From assembly GCA_026399835.1 (NCBI GenBank), contig JAPLQE010000042.1, forward strand, positions 1-64,000: DNA of 64,000 bases, in the 5' to 3' direction. The position numbers were made by a program, and so were the translations under genes. Numbering within the stretch: the stretch's first letter is position 1; every line of letters begins with the position of its first letter. Positions 7,960-17,218 of this stretch are shown here, piece after piece. Source of the stretch: Burkholderiales bacterium (GTDB lineage Bacteria; Pseudomonadota; Gammaproteobacteria; Burkholderiales; Burkholderiaceae_E). A model generated the notes under the pieces. That model saw only the letters and a list, made by a program, of their open reading frames with translations. It had not been told where the DNA came from and searched no databases.

Positions 7960-10900
7960 TCAGCCTGTCGCCAGGGCTGCCAGGCACTCGGCGATCCAGC
8001 GTGCGGTCAGCTTCTCCTGGACGGAGTTCTGGCGCAGACGGGCGTCGAGCGCGCCGAAGTCCACCACGTCGAGCGGCTGGTCCTGGTCGAAGCAGGAAAA
8101 CACGTAGCGCGTCCGTCCGGTCGCGGGGTCGACCTGGGGCTGCAGGCACTGGGCGCAGATCTCCTTCATCATGCATTGCATCGGCGAGTTGATCGAGCCG
8201 ATTGCCCGGTGCCCGGGCTTGACGTGCGGCGCGAGCACGCCGTGTCGGGCGAGCGCCACCGCGGCCATCATCCGGTCGGAGCCGATCGCGACGATTCGGT
8301 CCCCATCGGCGAGCCGCAGCGGCCTGACGCCGTCGTCGACGCGGCCGGCGGGCGCGCGCAGCGGCGCGCCGCTGGCCCAGGCCAGCATCGCCTGCACGAT
8401 GTTGCCGTCGAAGGCGCGGTCCTGTGCCCGCGTCGGCTCGAAGCCCGGCGACTCGTCGCAGCACCAGACGACCACGTCGGCGGCGGCCTCGATCTCGGCG
8501 ACCTTGTAGCGGTCGACGCGCTTCTTGTAGCCGGCGAAGTACAGCACCTTCGAGCCTGCCGCGCGAAAGGCCGCGCCGATCGAGAACAGCACCGCGTTGC
8601 CCAGGCCGCCGCCGGCGAGCACGACGGTCTCGCCGGCCGCGATGTGCGTCGGCGCGCCCGTCGGGCCCATCAGCACCACCGGCTCGCCCGGTTCCAGCCG
8701 CCGGCACAGGTCGGACGAGCCGCCCATCTCCAGCACGATGGTGGAGACCAGCCCGCGCGCCCGGTCGACCCAGGCGCCGGTGAGCGCCAGGCCCTCCATC
8801 GCGAGGCGTGTGGGCGCGAGGCCGGGGGCGACGACACGCGGCGCGTGCGACTCGAAGTTCTGCAGCCGGTAGAACTGGCCGGGCTGGAACTGCACGGCGG
8901 CCAGCGGCGCGTGCACCACCACCTCGACGATGTTCGGCGCGAGTCGTTCGACACTCACCACGCGCGCGCGCAGCAGGCCGTTCAGGCGCGCGGCGAACGC
9001 CTGCGGCGGCTCGTCTGACGCGGGTGCGCGCTGCGCGAGCACCCGGGCGATCACCGGCCAGCCCTGCTTGGCCGAGCCCATCGCCTTGACCACGTTGCCG
9101 AACCAGCTCGGATGCACGTCGCCGAAGTACGAGATCCAGCGCTCCCCGGGCGCCCCCGACATCAGCACCCGCGCCTGCGCGGGCTTGGCGCTCTGGTGCT
9201 CGGGCCTGACCGGGCGGCCTTGCTCGTCGAGCGCGCGGAAATAGCGACCGTCGAGGGTGAAGTGCTCCGGGTCCTCGCGCGCGAGCACGGTGTTCGGCTG
9301 CGTGCCGGCGGCGACGAAGACGCTGCGCGCGGGCAGCACGGTCTCGCCCTCGGCGCGCCAGCCGCCGTCGGCGTCGCGGTGCTGGCGTGCGAGCGTGATC
9401 GAGCGCACGGCGCCGCGCGCGTCGACGTCGATGCGCCGCGGGTCGAGGCACTCGGCGAAGCGGATGCCTTCCTCGAGCGCCTTCTCCACCTCTTCATGGT
9501 TCAGCGTGTACGAGGGCGCATCGATCAGCCGCTTGCGGTACGCGAGGGTCACGCCGCCCCAGCCGTCGAGCAGCTCGACGATCCGCGCCGGCCGGCCCTC
9601 CGCGCGGGCCGCATCGCGCTCGGCGCGGATCGCCCGCCCGTGCGCGATGAACTCGTCGGCGAGCTCGCGCTCTTCCTCGCTCCAGCCGGCGCGCACCGCC
9701 GCCTCGCCCAGGCGCGCGGCGAGCGCCTCGTGGCGCAGCAGGAACTTGTCGACCTGCACGACGTAGTAGGCGAGCGACTCGGTGGCGGTGTCGATCGCGG
9801 TGAGGCCGCCGCCGATCACCACGACCGGCAGGCGCAGCTGCATGTTCGCGATCGACTCGGCCTTGGCCGCGCCGGTCAGCTGCAGCGCCATCAGGAAGTC
9901 GCTCGCGGTGCGCACGCCGCGCGCCAGGCCGTTCGGGATGTCGAGGGTGGTCGGGCGCCCCGCGCCGATGGCGAGCGCGATGTGGTCGAAGCCCAGGCGC
10001 CAGGCGTCCTCCACGCCGAGCGTGCCGCCGAAGCGCACGCCGCCGATCAGCGAGAACCGGTCGCGCCGCTCGAGCAGCAGCCGGATCAGCTTGAGGAAGT
10101 TCTTGTCCCAGCGCACCGTGATGCCGTACTCGGCCACGCCGCCGAAGCCCGCGAGCCTGCGGTCGTCGAGCGGCTCGCGCAGCGAGGCGACATCGCGCAC
10201 CGGTTCGAAGGGCACGCGCGAGCCGTCCTCGGCCACGCCCGACAGCGCGGGCGGCAGCGGCTCGATCTTGAGCCCGTCGACCGCGACCACCTGGTGGCCG
10301 TCGTTCATCAGGTGGTGCGCGAGCGTGAAGCCCGCAGGGCCGGTGCCGACCACCAGCACGCGGCGGCCGCTGTCGGCGGCGGGCAGCGGGCGCCTCAGGT
10401 TCAGGGGGTTCCAGCGCGACAGCAGCGAATAGACCTCGACGCCCCAGGGCAGCTCGAGGATGTCCTTCAGGGTACGGGTCTCGGCCTGCGGAATGTCGAC
10501 CGGGGTCTGCTTCTGGTAGATGCAGCCCTTCATGCAGTCGTTGCAGATGCGGTGGCCGGTGGCCGCGAGCATCGGGTTGTCGATGACGATCATCGCCAGC
10601 GCCGCGATCGCGTGACCGTCGTTCTTGAGGGTGTGGAACTCGGAGATCCGCTCCTCGAGCGGGCAGCCGGCGAGCTCGGTGCCGAAGGCGGAGCGCTTGA
10701 ACACCACCTCGCCGTCCGGGCCCGGCTTGTCGCGCAGGCCCTTCGAGCACGAGTCCTTGCCCTGCTTGTGGCAGAGGATGCAGTAGTTCGTCTGGTCGAG
10801 CGCGCCGGCGAGGTCGGTGCCCGGGTCGGTCAGCGCGAACGGCGCGCGCGCATGGTCGAGCCGGCGCCGGATGTGCTCGGGGCGGATCGTCGTGACCTGC

Positions 10901-11625
10901 ATGCCGTCGCGCGCATCGGTGCGCGCATGCACCAGCAGCTCGTAGGGATCGACCTTGCCGGGCTGGCGGAACAGCACGCCGCGGGCGTGCCGGTGCTGGC
11001 CGTCGGGCGTGGTGACCGCCCAGGCCGCATACAGCTTGGCGAGCTCGAGCAGCGCGTCGTTCGCGGGCGCGGCGGCCTGCCAGGCGAGTACGGCCTGCGC
11101 GAACCCGAGCTCGTCGCGGCCGGAGTCGGGCGCCGTCCAGGTCGCGCCGTCGCCGTCGTGCGCGGTGACCGCCTCGGCGAGCCGTGCGCGCGCCGCATCG
11201 GCGTCGAAGGCCGCGAGCTGCTCGGGCGTGACGGACAGCAGGGCCTGGCGCTTGACGAACTTCCACTTCACGCGCCACAGCGGGTCGAGGCCCGCATGCG
11301 AGGCGCGCAGTTCGGCGAACTCGGCCTCGATGCCGAACAGGCGGGCGACGAAGGCGTCGAGGACGGGGCCCGCCTCGATGAGCAGTGCAGCCTCGGCCTT
11401 GGCATCGAGCGCGTCCGGCGCGGCGCGCGCGCTCGCGTAGCGCTCGGCCAGCGCCGGCGCCGCGTCGGTCAGGAACTCGAGCCACCGGGCGTCCAGGCGC
11501 AGCAGGCCCGGGCGGTGGTGGAGGTCGTCGAAGGCGAGCCCGAAGGCCAGGGCCAGCGTGGCGCCGGACGCGCCTCCCGGGGCCGCGGTCAGGGGATCGC
11601 CGGTACCCGGGGTCGCGTCAGCCAT
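7960..11625 (-). CDS. Large multidomain FAD/iron-sulfur oxidoreductase
   Basis: The 1221-residue protein has at least three parts. The N-terminal 280 residues have no motif I know. A Cys-rich segment (NYCILCHKQGKDSC, then CNDCMKGCIYQKQTP) and a GltD-like pyridine-nucleotide/FAD reductase follow, with GTGPAGFTLAHHL and VVIGGGLTAIDTATE. The C-terminal part resembles the ferredoxin-reductase/dihydroorotate dehydrogenase electron-transfer subunit: FQPGQFYRLQNFE, LAGGGLGNAV, and a terminal Cys cluster (CMMKEICAQC). It should pass electrons between NAD(P)H and an iron-sulfur carrier. It starts 4 bases after the fdxA stop, so FdxA is its likely partner. The physiological direction is unknown. Confidence 0.85.
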   Translation of the reverse strand: MADATPGTGDPLTAAPGGASGATLALAFGLAFDDLHHRPGLLRLDARWLEFLTDAAPALAERYASARAAPDALDAKAEAALLIEAGPVLDAFVARLFGIEAEFAELRASHAGLDPLWRVKWKFVKRQALLSVTPEQLAAFDADAARARLAEAVTAHDGDGATWTAPDSGRDELGFAQAVLAWQAAAPANDALLELAKLYAAWAVTTPDGQHRHARGVLFRQPGKVDPYELLVHARTDARDGMQVTTIRPEHIRRRLDHARAPFALTDPGTDLAGALDQTNYCILCHKQGKDSCSKGLRDKPGPDGEVVFKRSAFGTELAGCPLEERISEFHTLKNDGHAIAALAMIVIDNPMLAATGHRICNDCMKGCIYQKQTPVDIPQAETRTLKDILELPWGVEVYSLLSRWNPLNLRRPLPAADSGRRVLVVGTGPAGFTLAHHLMNDGHQVVAVDGLKIEPLPPALSGVAEDGSRVPFEPVRDVASLREPLDDRRLAGFGGVAEYGITVRWDKNFLKLIRLLLERRDRFSLIGGVRFGGTLGVEDAWRLGFDHIALAIGAGRPTTLDIPNGLARGVRTASDFLMALQLTGAAKAESIANMQLRLPVVVIGGGLTAIDTATESLAYYVVQVDKFLLRHEALAARLGEAAVRAGWSEEERELADEFIAHGRAIRAERDAARAEGRPARIVELLDGWGGVTLAYRKRLIDAPSYTLNHEEVEKALEEGIRFAECLDPRRIDVDARGAVRSITLARQHRDADGGWRAEGETVLPARSVFVAAGTQPNTVLAREDPEHFTLDGRYFRALDEQGRPVRPEHQSAKPAQARVLMSGAPGERWISYFGDVHPSWFGNVVKAMGSAKQGWPVIARVLAQRAPASDEPPQAFAARLNGLLRARVVSVERLAPNIVEVVVHAPLAAVQFQPGQFYRLQNFESHAPRVVAPGLAPTRLAMEGLALTGAWVDRARGLVSTIVLEMGGSSDLCRRLEPGEPVVLMGPTGAPTHIAAGETVVLAGGGLGNAVLFSIGAAFRAAGSKVLYFAGYKKRVDRYKVAEIEAAADVVVWCCDESPGFEPTRAQDRAFDGNIVQAMLAWASGAPLRAPAGRVDDGVRPLRLADGDRIVAIGSDRMMAAVALARHGVLAPHVKPGHRAIGSINSPMQCMMKEICAQCLQPQVDPATGRTRYVFSCFDQDQPLDVVDFGALDARLRQNSVQEKLTARWIAECLAALATG

Positions 11626-11628
11626 CGG

Positions 11629-11952
11629 TCACTTGTCCAGGTACTGCAGCTTGTCCTTGACGTCCTTCCAGGCGTCGGCGTCCGCGAGCTGGGGCTTGGT
11701 GCGGGTGATGCTCGGCCAGAGCTTGGCGAGTTCGGCGTTGATCGCGACGAACTTCTGCTGGTCGGCCGGCACATCCTCCTCGGCCTTGATCGCCTCGACC
11801 GGGCACTCGGGGATGCAGACCGCGCAGTCGATGCATTCGTCCGGGTCGATGACCAGCATGTTCGGCCCCTCCCGGAAACAGTCGACGGGGCAGACGTCGA
11901 CGCAGTCGGTGAATTTGCAGCGGATGCAGGACTCGGTGACGATGTGGGGCAT
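11629..11952 (-). CDS. fdxA: 7Fe ferredoxin FdxA
   Basis: The 107-residue soluble electron carrier has the Azotobacter FdI-type pattern. Cys9, Cys17 and Cys50 fit the 3Fe-4S cluster; Cys21, Cys40, Cys43 and Cys46 fit the 4Fe-4S cluster; Cys12 and Cys25 are extra. The 50-residue C-terminal extension ([15 protein letters not shown]) is standard for this group. It is cotranscribed with the large oxidoreductase and divergent from the molybdenum hydroxylase operon. A clear promoter lies upstream. The context suggests it may supply low-potential electrons to the reductase at 15.8 kb. Confidence 0.95.
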   Translation of the reverse strand: MPHIVTESCIRCKFTDCVDVCPVDCFREGPNMLVIDPDECIDCAVCIPECPVEAIKAEEDVPADQQKFVAINAELAKLWPSITRTKPQLADADAWKDVKDKLQYLDK

Positions 11953-12012
11953 GGCCGTCCGTGCCGGAAAGGGCGCTGGGCGGAGCGCGGAGAGCGTTCC
12001 GATTGACGGGGG

Positions 12013-12041
12013 ATTCTAGCCCGGTTACCGTTCCCTTCCAA
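12013..12041 (-). promoter_or_regulatory. Candidate sigma-70 promoter of fdxA
   Basis: On the minus strand TTGGAA (12041-12036) and TAGAAT (12018-12013) are separated by exactly 17 bases, about 60 bases upstream of the fdxA ATG. Confidence 0.55.
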
Positions 12042-12045
12042 GCGC

Positions 12046-12065
12046 AATGAAGTGTTCGCTTCATT
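12046..12065. promoter_or_regulatory. Inverted repeat between fdxA and the hydroxylase operon
   Basis: AATGAAG and CTTCATT form a perfect 7-base inverted repeat around a 6-base spacer (tgttcg). It sits immediately upstream of the fdxA -35 box and just before the SD of the divergent operon, a position suited to a regulator acting on both sides. The TetR protein encoded at 25.5 kb is a candidate binder; this is inference. Confidence 0.45.
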
Positions 12066-12078
12066 CAGGGGGCAGCGG

Positions 12079-12921
12079 GTGTACGGTCGTCCGGATGATC
12101 TCGGCAAGGCCTTGGAACGACTCGCTGCGGGGCGCCCCGCGGTGGTCGCGGGTGGCACCGACTTCTACCCGGCGCGGGTCGGTCGGGCGCTCGAGCCCGA
12201 CGTGCTCGACCTCTCGCGCATCGCCGCGCTGCGCGGCATCGAGACCGCGCCCGATCACTGGCGGATCGGCGCGCTCACCACCTGGACCGATCTCGTGCGC
12301 GCGCCGCTGCCGCCCGCGCTGGCCGCGCTCGCTCAGGCCGCGATCGAGGTCGGCGGGCCGCAAGTGCAGAACCGCGGCACGCTCGGCGGCAACCTGTGCA
12401 ACGCGTCGCCCGCGGCCGATGGCGTGCCGGCCCTGCTGGCGCTGGATGCGCGGGTCGAGCTCGCCAGCCTGCGCGGCGCGCGCACGCTGGCGCTGGCCGA
12501 CTTCGTGCTCGGTGCGCGTCGCACCGCGCTCGCGCCCGACGAGCTGCTGGTCGCGGTGCGGCTGCCGCGCGGCACGCCCGCCGCACGCTCGCGCTTCCTC
12601 AAGCTCGGCCACCGCCGGTACTTGGTGATCTCGATCGCGATGGTCGCGGTCTCGCTCGACGTCGATGCAGGCGGTCGCGCGGTGCGTGTCGGCGCCGCGG
12701 TCGGCGCGTGCTCGGCCGCCGCGCGCCGGCTGCCCGCGCTCGAGGCGGCCCTCGAGGGCACGCCCCGCGAGGCGATCGCCGAGACCGCCGCCCGTGCGCT
12801 GCGCGACCCGTCGGTGCTCGCGCCGCTCGCCCCGATCGACGACGTGCGCGGCACGGCCGCGTACCGGCTGGACGCGGTCGCCACGCTGCTGCGCCGCGCG
12901 TTCGGAGACCTGGCCGCATGA
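12079..12921 (+). CDS. Molybdenum hydroxylase FAD-binding subunit (CoxM/XdhB type)
   Basis: The 280-residue protein has the FAD-binding signatures of the xanthine dehydrogenase/CO dehydrogenase medium subunit: VVAGGTDFYPARVG near the N-terminus, and QNRGTLGGNLCNASPAADG. It should pass electrons from the 2Fe-2S clusters of the fused subunit to NAD(P) or another acceptor. I chose GTG at 12079 because AGGGGG lies 6 bases upstream. A GTG at 12052 is in frame but lies inside the inverted repeat, lacks a good SD, and would add nine residues. Its stop overlaps the next start as ATGA. It is the first gene of the catabolic chain. Confidence 0.88.
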   Translation: MYGRPDDLGKALERLAAGRPAVVAGGTDFYPARVGRALEPDVLDLSRIAALRGIETAPDHWRIGALTTWTDLVRAPLPPALAALAQAAIEVGGPQVQNRGTLGGNLCNASPAADGVPALLALDARVELASLRGARTLALADFVLGARRTALAPDELLVAVRLPRGTPAARSRFLKLGHRRYLVISIAMVAVSLDVDAGGRAVRVGAAVGACSAAARRLPALEAALEGTPREAIAETAARALRDPSVLAPLAPIDDVRGTAAYRLDAVATLLRRAFGDLAA

Positions 12922-15773
12922 ACCATCCGTCCGATCCGCTGCCCGGCCTGCGCGAGCCGGTCGAGTCCGCCGAGGCCTTCGAGCCCTCCGAGCCCCCTGA
13001 GACGCTCGCCCCGGTCCGTGTCAACGGCGTCGAGCACGCGCTCGGTGCGGCACCCGCCAGGCGGCTCGCCGACTGGCTGCGCGACGACCTGGGCCTGCCC
13101 GGCACCAAGCTCGGATGCAGTGCCGGCGACTGCGGCGCCTGCACGGTGCTGGTCGATGGCGAGCAGGCCTGCGCCTGCATCGTGCCGCTCGGGCAGTGCG
13201 CGGGCGCCGAGGTGCTCACCGTCGAGGGCCTCGCCGGCCCGGACGGCACGCTCTCGCCGCTGCAGCAGGCCTTCGTGGCGCACGGCGCGGCGCAGTGCGG
13301 CATCTGCACGCCCGGCATGCTGATGGCCGCGACCGACCTGCTGCGCCGCGTGCCCGCGCCCACCGAGGCGCAGGTGCTCGACGGGCTCGCCGGCGTGCTG
13401 TGCCGCTGCACCGGCTACCGCAAGATCGTCGAGGCGGTGCTGTCGGTCGCGCACGGCGACGCCGCGCCGGTCGCCGAGGCCGCGCCGCGCGCCGGGGCCG
13501 CCGTGGGTGCCCGCCTGCCGCGGCTGGACGCGCCCGCGAAGGTGCTGGGCACCGAGCGCTTCGGTGCCGACGAGGCGCCCGCCGACGCCCTGTGGCTGCG
13601 GGTCGTCCGCTCGCCGCATCCGCATGCGCGCTTCGCGTTCGGTGACCTCGGTGCCTTCGTGCGCGCGCACCCCGGCGTGGCGGGCGTCGTGCTGGCCTCG
13701 GACGTGCCGAACAACCGCTTCGCCATCTTCGCCGACCTGCGCGACCAGCCGGCCGTGGCCGAAGGCGTGGCCCGGTTCCGCGGCGAGGCGGTGCTGGTGC
13801 TGGCCGGCGAGCGCGACGCGATCGAGGCCGTCGATCCGGGCGCGATCCCGATCGACTGGACGGTGCTGCCGGCGCTCGAGTCGCCCGGCGACGCGCTGGC
13901 CGAGGGCGCGGCGCCGCTGCACGCGCGCTTCCCCGACAACGTGCTGTGCCGCGGGCGCGTGGTCCGCGGCGATGTCGACGCGGCGCTCGCCGACGCGCCC
14001 CGGCGCGCGTCGCTGCGGGTGGGCACCTCGCACGTCGAGCATGCGTACATCGAGCCCGAGGCGGGCTGGGCGCGCTGGACGCCGGGTGCCGCGGGGGAGG
14101 CGGGGCGCGTGGAGGTCTTCGCCTGCACGCAGACGCCCTACATGGATCGCGACGAGCTCGCCTGGATGTTCGGCGTGCCGCCCGAGCAGGTGCGCATCGT
14201 GCCCTCGGCGGTCGGCGGCGGCTTCGGCGGCAAGCTCGACATGTCGGTGCAGCCGCTGCTGGTCGCCGCGGCGCGCAAGTTCGGCCGGCCGGCACGGATC
14301 GTCTACGGGCGTCCCGAGTCGATGGCCTCGTCGACCAAGCGCCATCCGGCCGAGATGCAGGCGACCCTCGCCGCCGACGCCGACGGGCGTCTGCTCGCCT
14401 ACGACTTCGCGGGCGACTTCGATACCGGCGCCTACGCCTCGTGGGGGCCGACGGTCGCCAATCGGGTACCCATCCATGCGAGCGGGCCGTACCGCATCGG
14501 CGCGGTCCGTGCGCTCACTCGCGCGGTCCATACCCACGGTCCGGTGTCCGGCGCCTTCCGCGGCTTCGGCGTGCCGCAGTCGACGGTGGTGGTCGAGGCG
14601 CTGCTCGACCAGCTCGCCGGGCAGATCGGCCAGGATCCGCTGGAGCTGCGCCATGCGCACGCGCTGCGGGCCGGCGACACGACGCCGACCGGACAGCGGC
14701 TCGAGGCGAGCGTCGGCCTGCAGGCCTGTCTCGATGCGCTGCGGCCGGCCTGGCGCGCCGCGCGCGCGCAGGCCGCGGCCTACAACGCCACCGCCACCGG
14801 GCCGGTCCGCCGCGGTGCCGGCGTCGCCTGCATGTGGTACGGGATCGGCAACACCGTGATCGCCAACCCGTCGACGATGACCATCGGCCTGCGCCGGAAC
14901 GGCCGCTTCGTGCTCTACAACGGCGCGGTGGACATCGGCCAGGGCACCTACACCGTGATGCCCCAGATCGCCGCCGACGCGTTGGGCGTGCCGGTGTCCG
15001 CGCTCGACCAGGTACGTGCCGACACCGCGCTGACCGAGGACGCTGGCAAGAGCTCGGCATCGCGCCAGACCTTCGTGTCCGGCAACGCGGCGCGCGCCGC
15101 CGGCCTCGATCTGCGCGCGCGCCTGCTGGCCATCGCCGGCGTCGACGCTGCGCTGGCCGATGCCGCGGTGCTGCGCTGCGAGCCGGGCGTGCTGGTGGTC
15201 GAGGCGGGCGGGCGCACGCATCGCGTGGCGCTCGGCGGCCTGAAGGCCGACGCCCGTGGCGACGTGGCGCTGGGCCGCGGCCGCTTCGACCCGCCCACCG
15301 TGCCGCTCGATGCGGACGGGCAGGGCGTGCCGTATGCGACCTACGGCTTCGCCGCGCAGTTCGCCGAGGTCGAGGTGGACCTCGAGCTGGGCACGGTGAA
15401 GGTGCTCTCGGTGCATGCCGCTCATGACGTCGGTCGCGCGGTGAACCCCACGCAGGTCGAGGGACAGATCCACGGCGGCATCGCGCAGGGCCTGGGCATG
15501 GCGCTGATGGAGGAGTACCGCAGCGGCCGCACCGACAACCTGCACGACTACCTGATCCCGACGGTGGGCGACGTGCCGCCGATCGTGGTCCACCTGGTCG
15601 AGGATCCGGAGCCGCTCGGCCCCTGGGGCGCGAAGGGCGTCGGCGAGCCGGCGCTGGTCGCGACCGCCCCGGCGATCCTCAACGCGATCCACCATGCGAC
15701 CGGCGTGGGGGCGACCCACCTGCCGGTCACGCCCGACCGGCTGCGTGCCGCGCTGATCGAGGCGGCCCGGTGA
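12918..15773 (+). CDS. Fused 2Fe-2S and molybdopterin subunits of a molybdenum hydroxylase
   Basis: In this 951-residue protein the small and large subunits of a xanthine-dehydrogenase-family enzyme are joined. Residues 30-180 hold the plant-type 2Fe-2S cluster (Cys67, Cys72, Cys75, with Cys85 or Cys87) and the second cluster (Cys127, Cys130, Cys162, Cys164). Residues from about 190 form the molybdopterin domain, with GGGFGGKLD near 432, GAFRGFG near 543 and the catalytic Glu in KGVGEPALV near 909. Such enzymes hydroxylate a carbon next to a ring nitrogen using water. With the reductase and enamidase downstream, nicotinate or a similar N-heterocycle is the best guess. ATGA overlaps link it to both neighbours. 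Confidence 0.93.
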   Translation: MNHPSDPLPGLREPVESAEAFEPSEPPETLAPVRVNGVEHALGAAPARRLADWLRDDLGLPGTKLGCSAGDCGACTVLVDGEQACACIVPLGQCAGAEVLTVEGLAGPDGTLSPLQQAFVAHGAAQCGICTPGMLMAATDLLRRVPAPTEAQVLDGLAGVLCRCTGYRKIVEAVLSVAHGDAAPVAEAAPRAGAAVGARLPRLDAPAKVLGTERFGADEAPADALWLRVVRSPHPHARFAFGDLGAFVRAHPGVAGVVLASDVPNNRFAIFADLRDQPAVAEGVARFRGEAVLVLAGERDAIEAVDPGAIPIDWTVLPALESPGDALAEGAAPLHARFPDNVLCRGRVVRGDVDAALADAPRRASLRVGTSHVEHAYIEPEAGWARWTPGAAGEAGRVEVFACTQTPYMDRDELAWMFGVPPEQVRIVPSAVGGGFGGKLDMSVQPLLVAAARKFGRPARIVYGRPESMASSTKRHPAEMQATLAADADGRLLAYDFAGDFDTGAYASWGPTVANRVPIHASGPYRIGAVRALTRAVHTHGPVSGAFRGFGVPQSTVVVEALLDQLAGQIGQDPLELRHAHALRAGDTTPTGQRLEASVGLQACLDALRPAWRAARAQAAAYNATATGPVRRGAGVACMWYGIGNTVIANPSTMTIGLRRNGRFVLYNGAVDIGQGTYTVMPQIAADALGVPVSALDQVRADTALTEDAGKSSASRQTFVSGNAARAAGLDLRARLLAIAGVDAALADAAVLRCEPGVLVVEAGGRTHRVALGGLKADARGDVALGRGRFDPPTVPLDADGQGVPYATYGFAAQFAEVEVDLELGTVKVLSVHAAHDVGRAVNPTQVEGQIHGGIAQGLGMALMEEYRSGRTDNLHDYLIPTVGDVPPIVVHLVEDPEPLGPWGAKGVGEPALVATAPAILNAIHHATGVGATHLPVTPDRLRAALIEAAR

Positions 15774-17218
15774 GCACGTCCGCCGCGGGCAAGATCGAGT
15801 GCAACGCGTGTCCGGTGCTCTGCCAGATCACCGAGGGCCGCAGCGGCGCCTGCGACCGGTACGCGAACGTGGCCGGCGAACTGGTGCGCGTCGATCCGGT
15901 GGTGCTGATGTCGCGCGACCCGCAGCGCGTCGCCTTCGCCGGGCCCGACGCAGACTGGGACGGTGACCTGGTCGGCGCGCCGGTGTTCGTCACCGGCGTG
16001 GGGGCCGGCACCACCTACCCGGACTACAAGCCCGCGCCCTTCATCGTGTCGAGCGTGCAGGACGGCGTCGACATGGTCACCGTCGTGACCGAGGGCATCT
16101 TCAGCTACTGCAGCTTCCGCATCAAGGTCGACACCGACCGCTATCTCGGCCCGGAATGCGCGACCGTGCGCCATCGCGGCGAGGCGGTCGGCCATGTCAC
16201 CACCATCGAGTACGGCTCGCAGTTCCTGTCGCTCGGCGGCGTGCACCACCTCACCGGCGGCAGCAAGAAGGAAGGCCGCGTCACCTGCGACCTGATGATG
16301 GCGCTCGGCAACAAGCAGGCCGTCGAGCTGTCGGTCGACGGCGGCGCGACGCTGGTGGTGCAGGCCGGGCGCCCGCCGATCGTCGACGGCGTCGAGGAGC
16401 GCCGCATGCGCGTGGGCTGCGGCTCGGCCACCATCGGCATCTTCGCGCAGCAGTGGCTCGGGCACGTCGACGAGGTGGTGGTGGTCGACGACCACATCAC
16501 CGGCGTGCTGACCGAGCACCAGGCGGGCAAGTGCCTGGACATGCCGCCCTCGGGCCTGCGGATCCGCGGCCGCAAGTCCACGCCGGGCCGCTATTTCCAG
16601 GTCGCCAGCCCCGGCACCGGCTGGGGCGGCACCGACATCACCGATCCGCTGACCATCGTCGAGTCCTTCGATCCCAAGGTGGCCCGGCCGGGCCTGCGGA
16701 TGCTGATGGTCTCGACCACCGGCGACCACTTCGCCTGGTACGTGCTCGACGAGGCGCTCGTGCCCGTGCCGACCGAGATGCCGCCCGAGGTGATGCGCGT
16801 GGTCGAGCGCATCGGCGAGAACTGCGAGCCCTCGGTGGCGACGGTGCTCTTCGTCGCCGGCGCGGGGGGCAGCCTGCGTGCGGGCGTCACCGAGAATCCG
16901 GTGCTGCTCACCCGCTCGATCAAGGACCTGCTGACCCGCGTGACCGTCGGCGGCGCGCCCGCCTACGTCTGGCCGGGGGGTGGCATCACGGTGATGGTCG
17001 ACGTCGCGCGCATGCCCGAACGCAGCTTCGGCTGGGTGCCGACGCCGGCGATCGTCGCGCCCATCGAGTTCACGATGCGGCTCGCCGACTACGCGCGGCT
17101 GGGCGGCCACGTCGAGCGGGTCGTGCCGGTCGCCGAAGCCCTCGCGCGGGCGCAGTCGAAGCTGGTGGGCTGGGATGCGTCGAACCCCTGGCCGATCGAG
17201 CCGGCGGGCGCGCGATGA
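15770..17218 (+). CDS. 6-hydroxynicotinate-reductase-like iron-sulfur protein
   Basis: This 482-residue protein belongs to the family annotated as 6-hydroxynicotinate reductase. The N-terminus carries Cys11, Cys14, Cys18 and Cys28 (KIECNACPVLC then RSGAC), a likely 4Fe-4S site. The rest is conserved and acidic with several Gly-rich segments (GVHHLTGGSKKEGR, RVGCGSATIGIF, YVWPGGGITVMVD). The clostridial enzyme reduces 6-hydroxynicotinate to 1,4,5,6-tetrahydro-6-oxonicotinate with reduced ferredoxin. The GTG start overlaps the stop of the hydroxylase, and its stop overlaps the UPF0280 start as ATGA. The specific substrate here is inferred from context. Confidence 0.75.
   Translation: MSTSAAGKIECNACPVLCQITEGRSGACDRYANVAGELVRVDPVVLMSRDPQRVAFAGPDADWDGDLVGAPVFVTGVGAGTTYPDYKPAPFIVSSVQDGVDMVTVVTEGIFSYCSFRIKVDTDRYLGPECATVRHRGEAVGHVTTIEYGSQFLSLGGVHHLTGGSKKEGRVTCDLMMALGNKQAVELSVDGGATLVVQAGRPPIVDGVEERRMRVGCGSATIGIFAQQWLGHVDEVVVVDDHITGVLTEHQAGKCLDMPPSGLRIRGRKSTPGRYFQVASPGTGWGGTDITDPLTIVESFDPKVARPGLRMLMVSTTGDHFAWYVLDEALVPVPTEMPPEVMRVVERIGENCEPSVATVLFVAGAGGSLRAGVTENPVLLTRSIKDLLTRVTVGGAPAYVWPGGGITVMVDVARMPERSFGWVPTPAIVAPIEFTMRLADYARLGGHVERVVPVAEALARAQSKLVGWDASNPWPIEPAGAR

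Noticed and set aside
9112-12006. 964-codon open frame on the plus strand opposite the large oxidoreductase
   Set aside because: It is antisense to a gene with clear domains; the translation is rich in Arg, Gly, His and Val without motifs, as expected of GC-rich shadow frames.
12047-12628. Plus-strand frame starting ATG 12047 at the head of the hydroxylase operon
   Set aside because: It reads through the FAD-subunit gene in another frame and gives a Ser/Arg/Pro-rich product; only the 12079 (or 12052) frame carries the FAD motifs.
12333-15719. 1128-codon open frame on the minus strand opposite the molybdenum hydroxylase
   Set aside because: The plus strand has intact 2Fe-2S and molybdopterin motifs; the minus translation is low-complexity His/Arg/Ala-rich.
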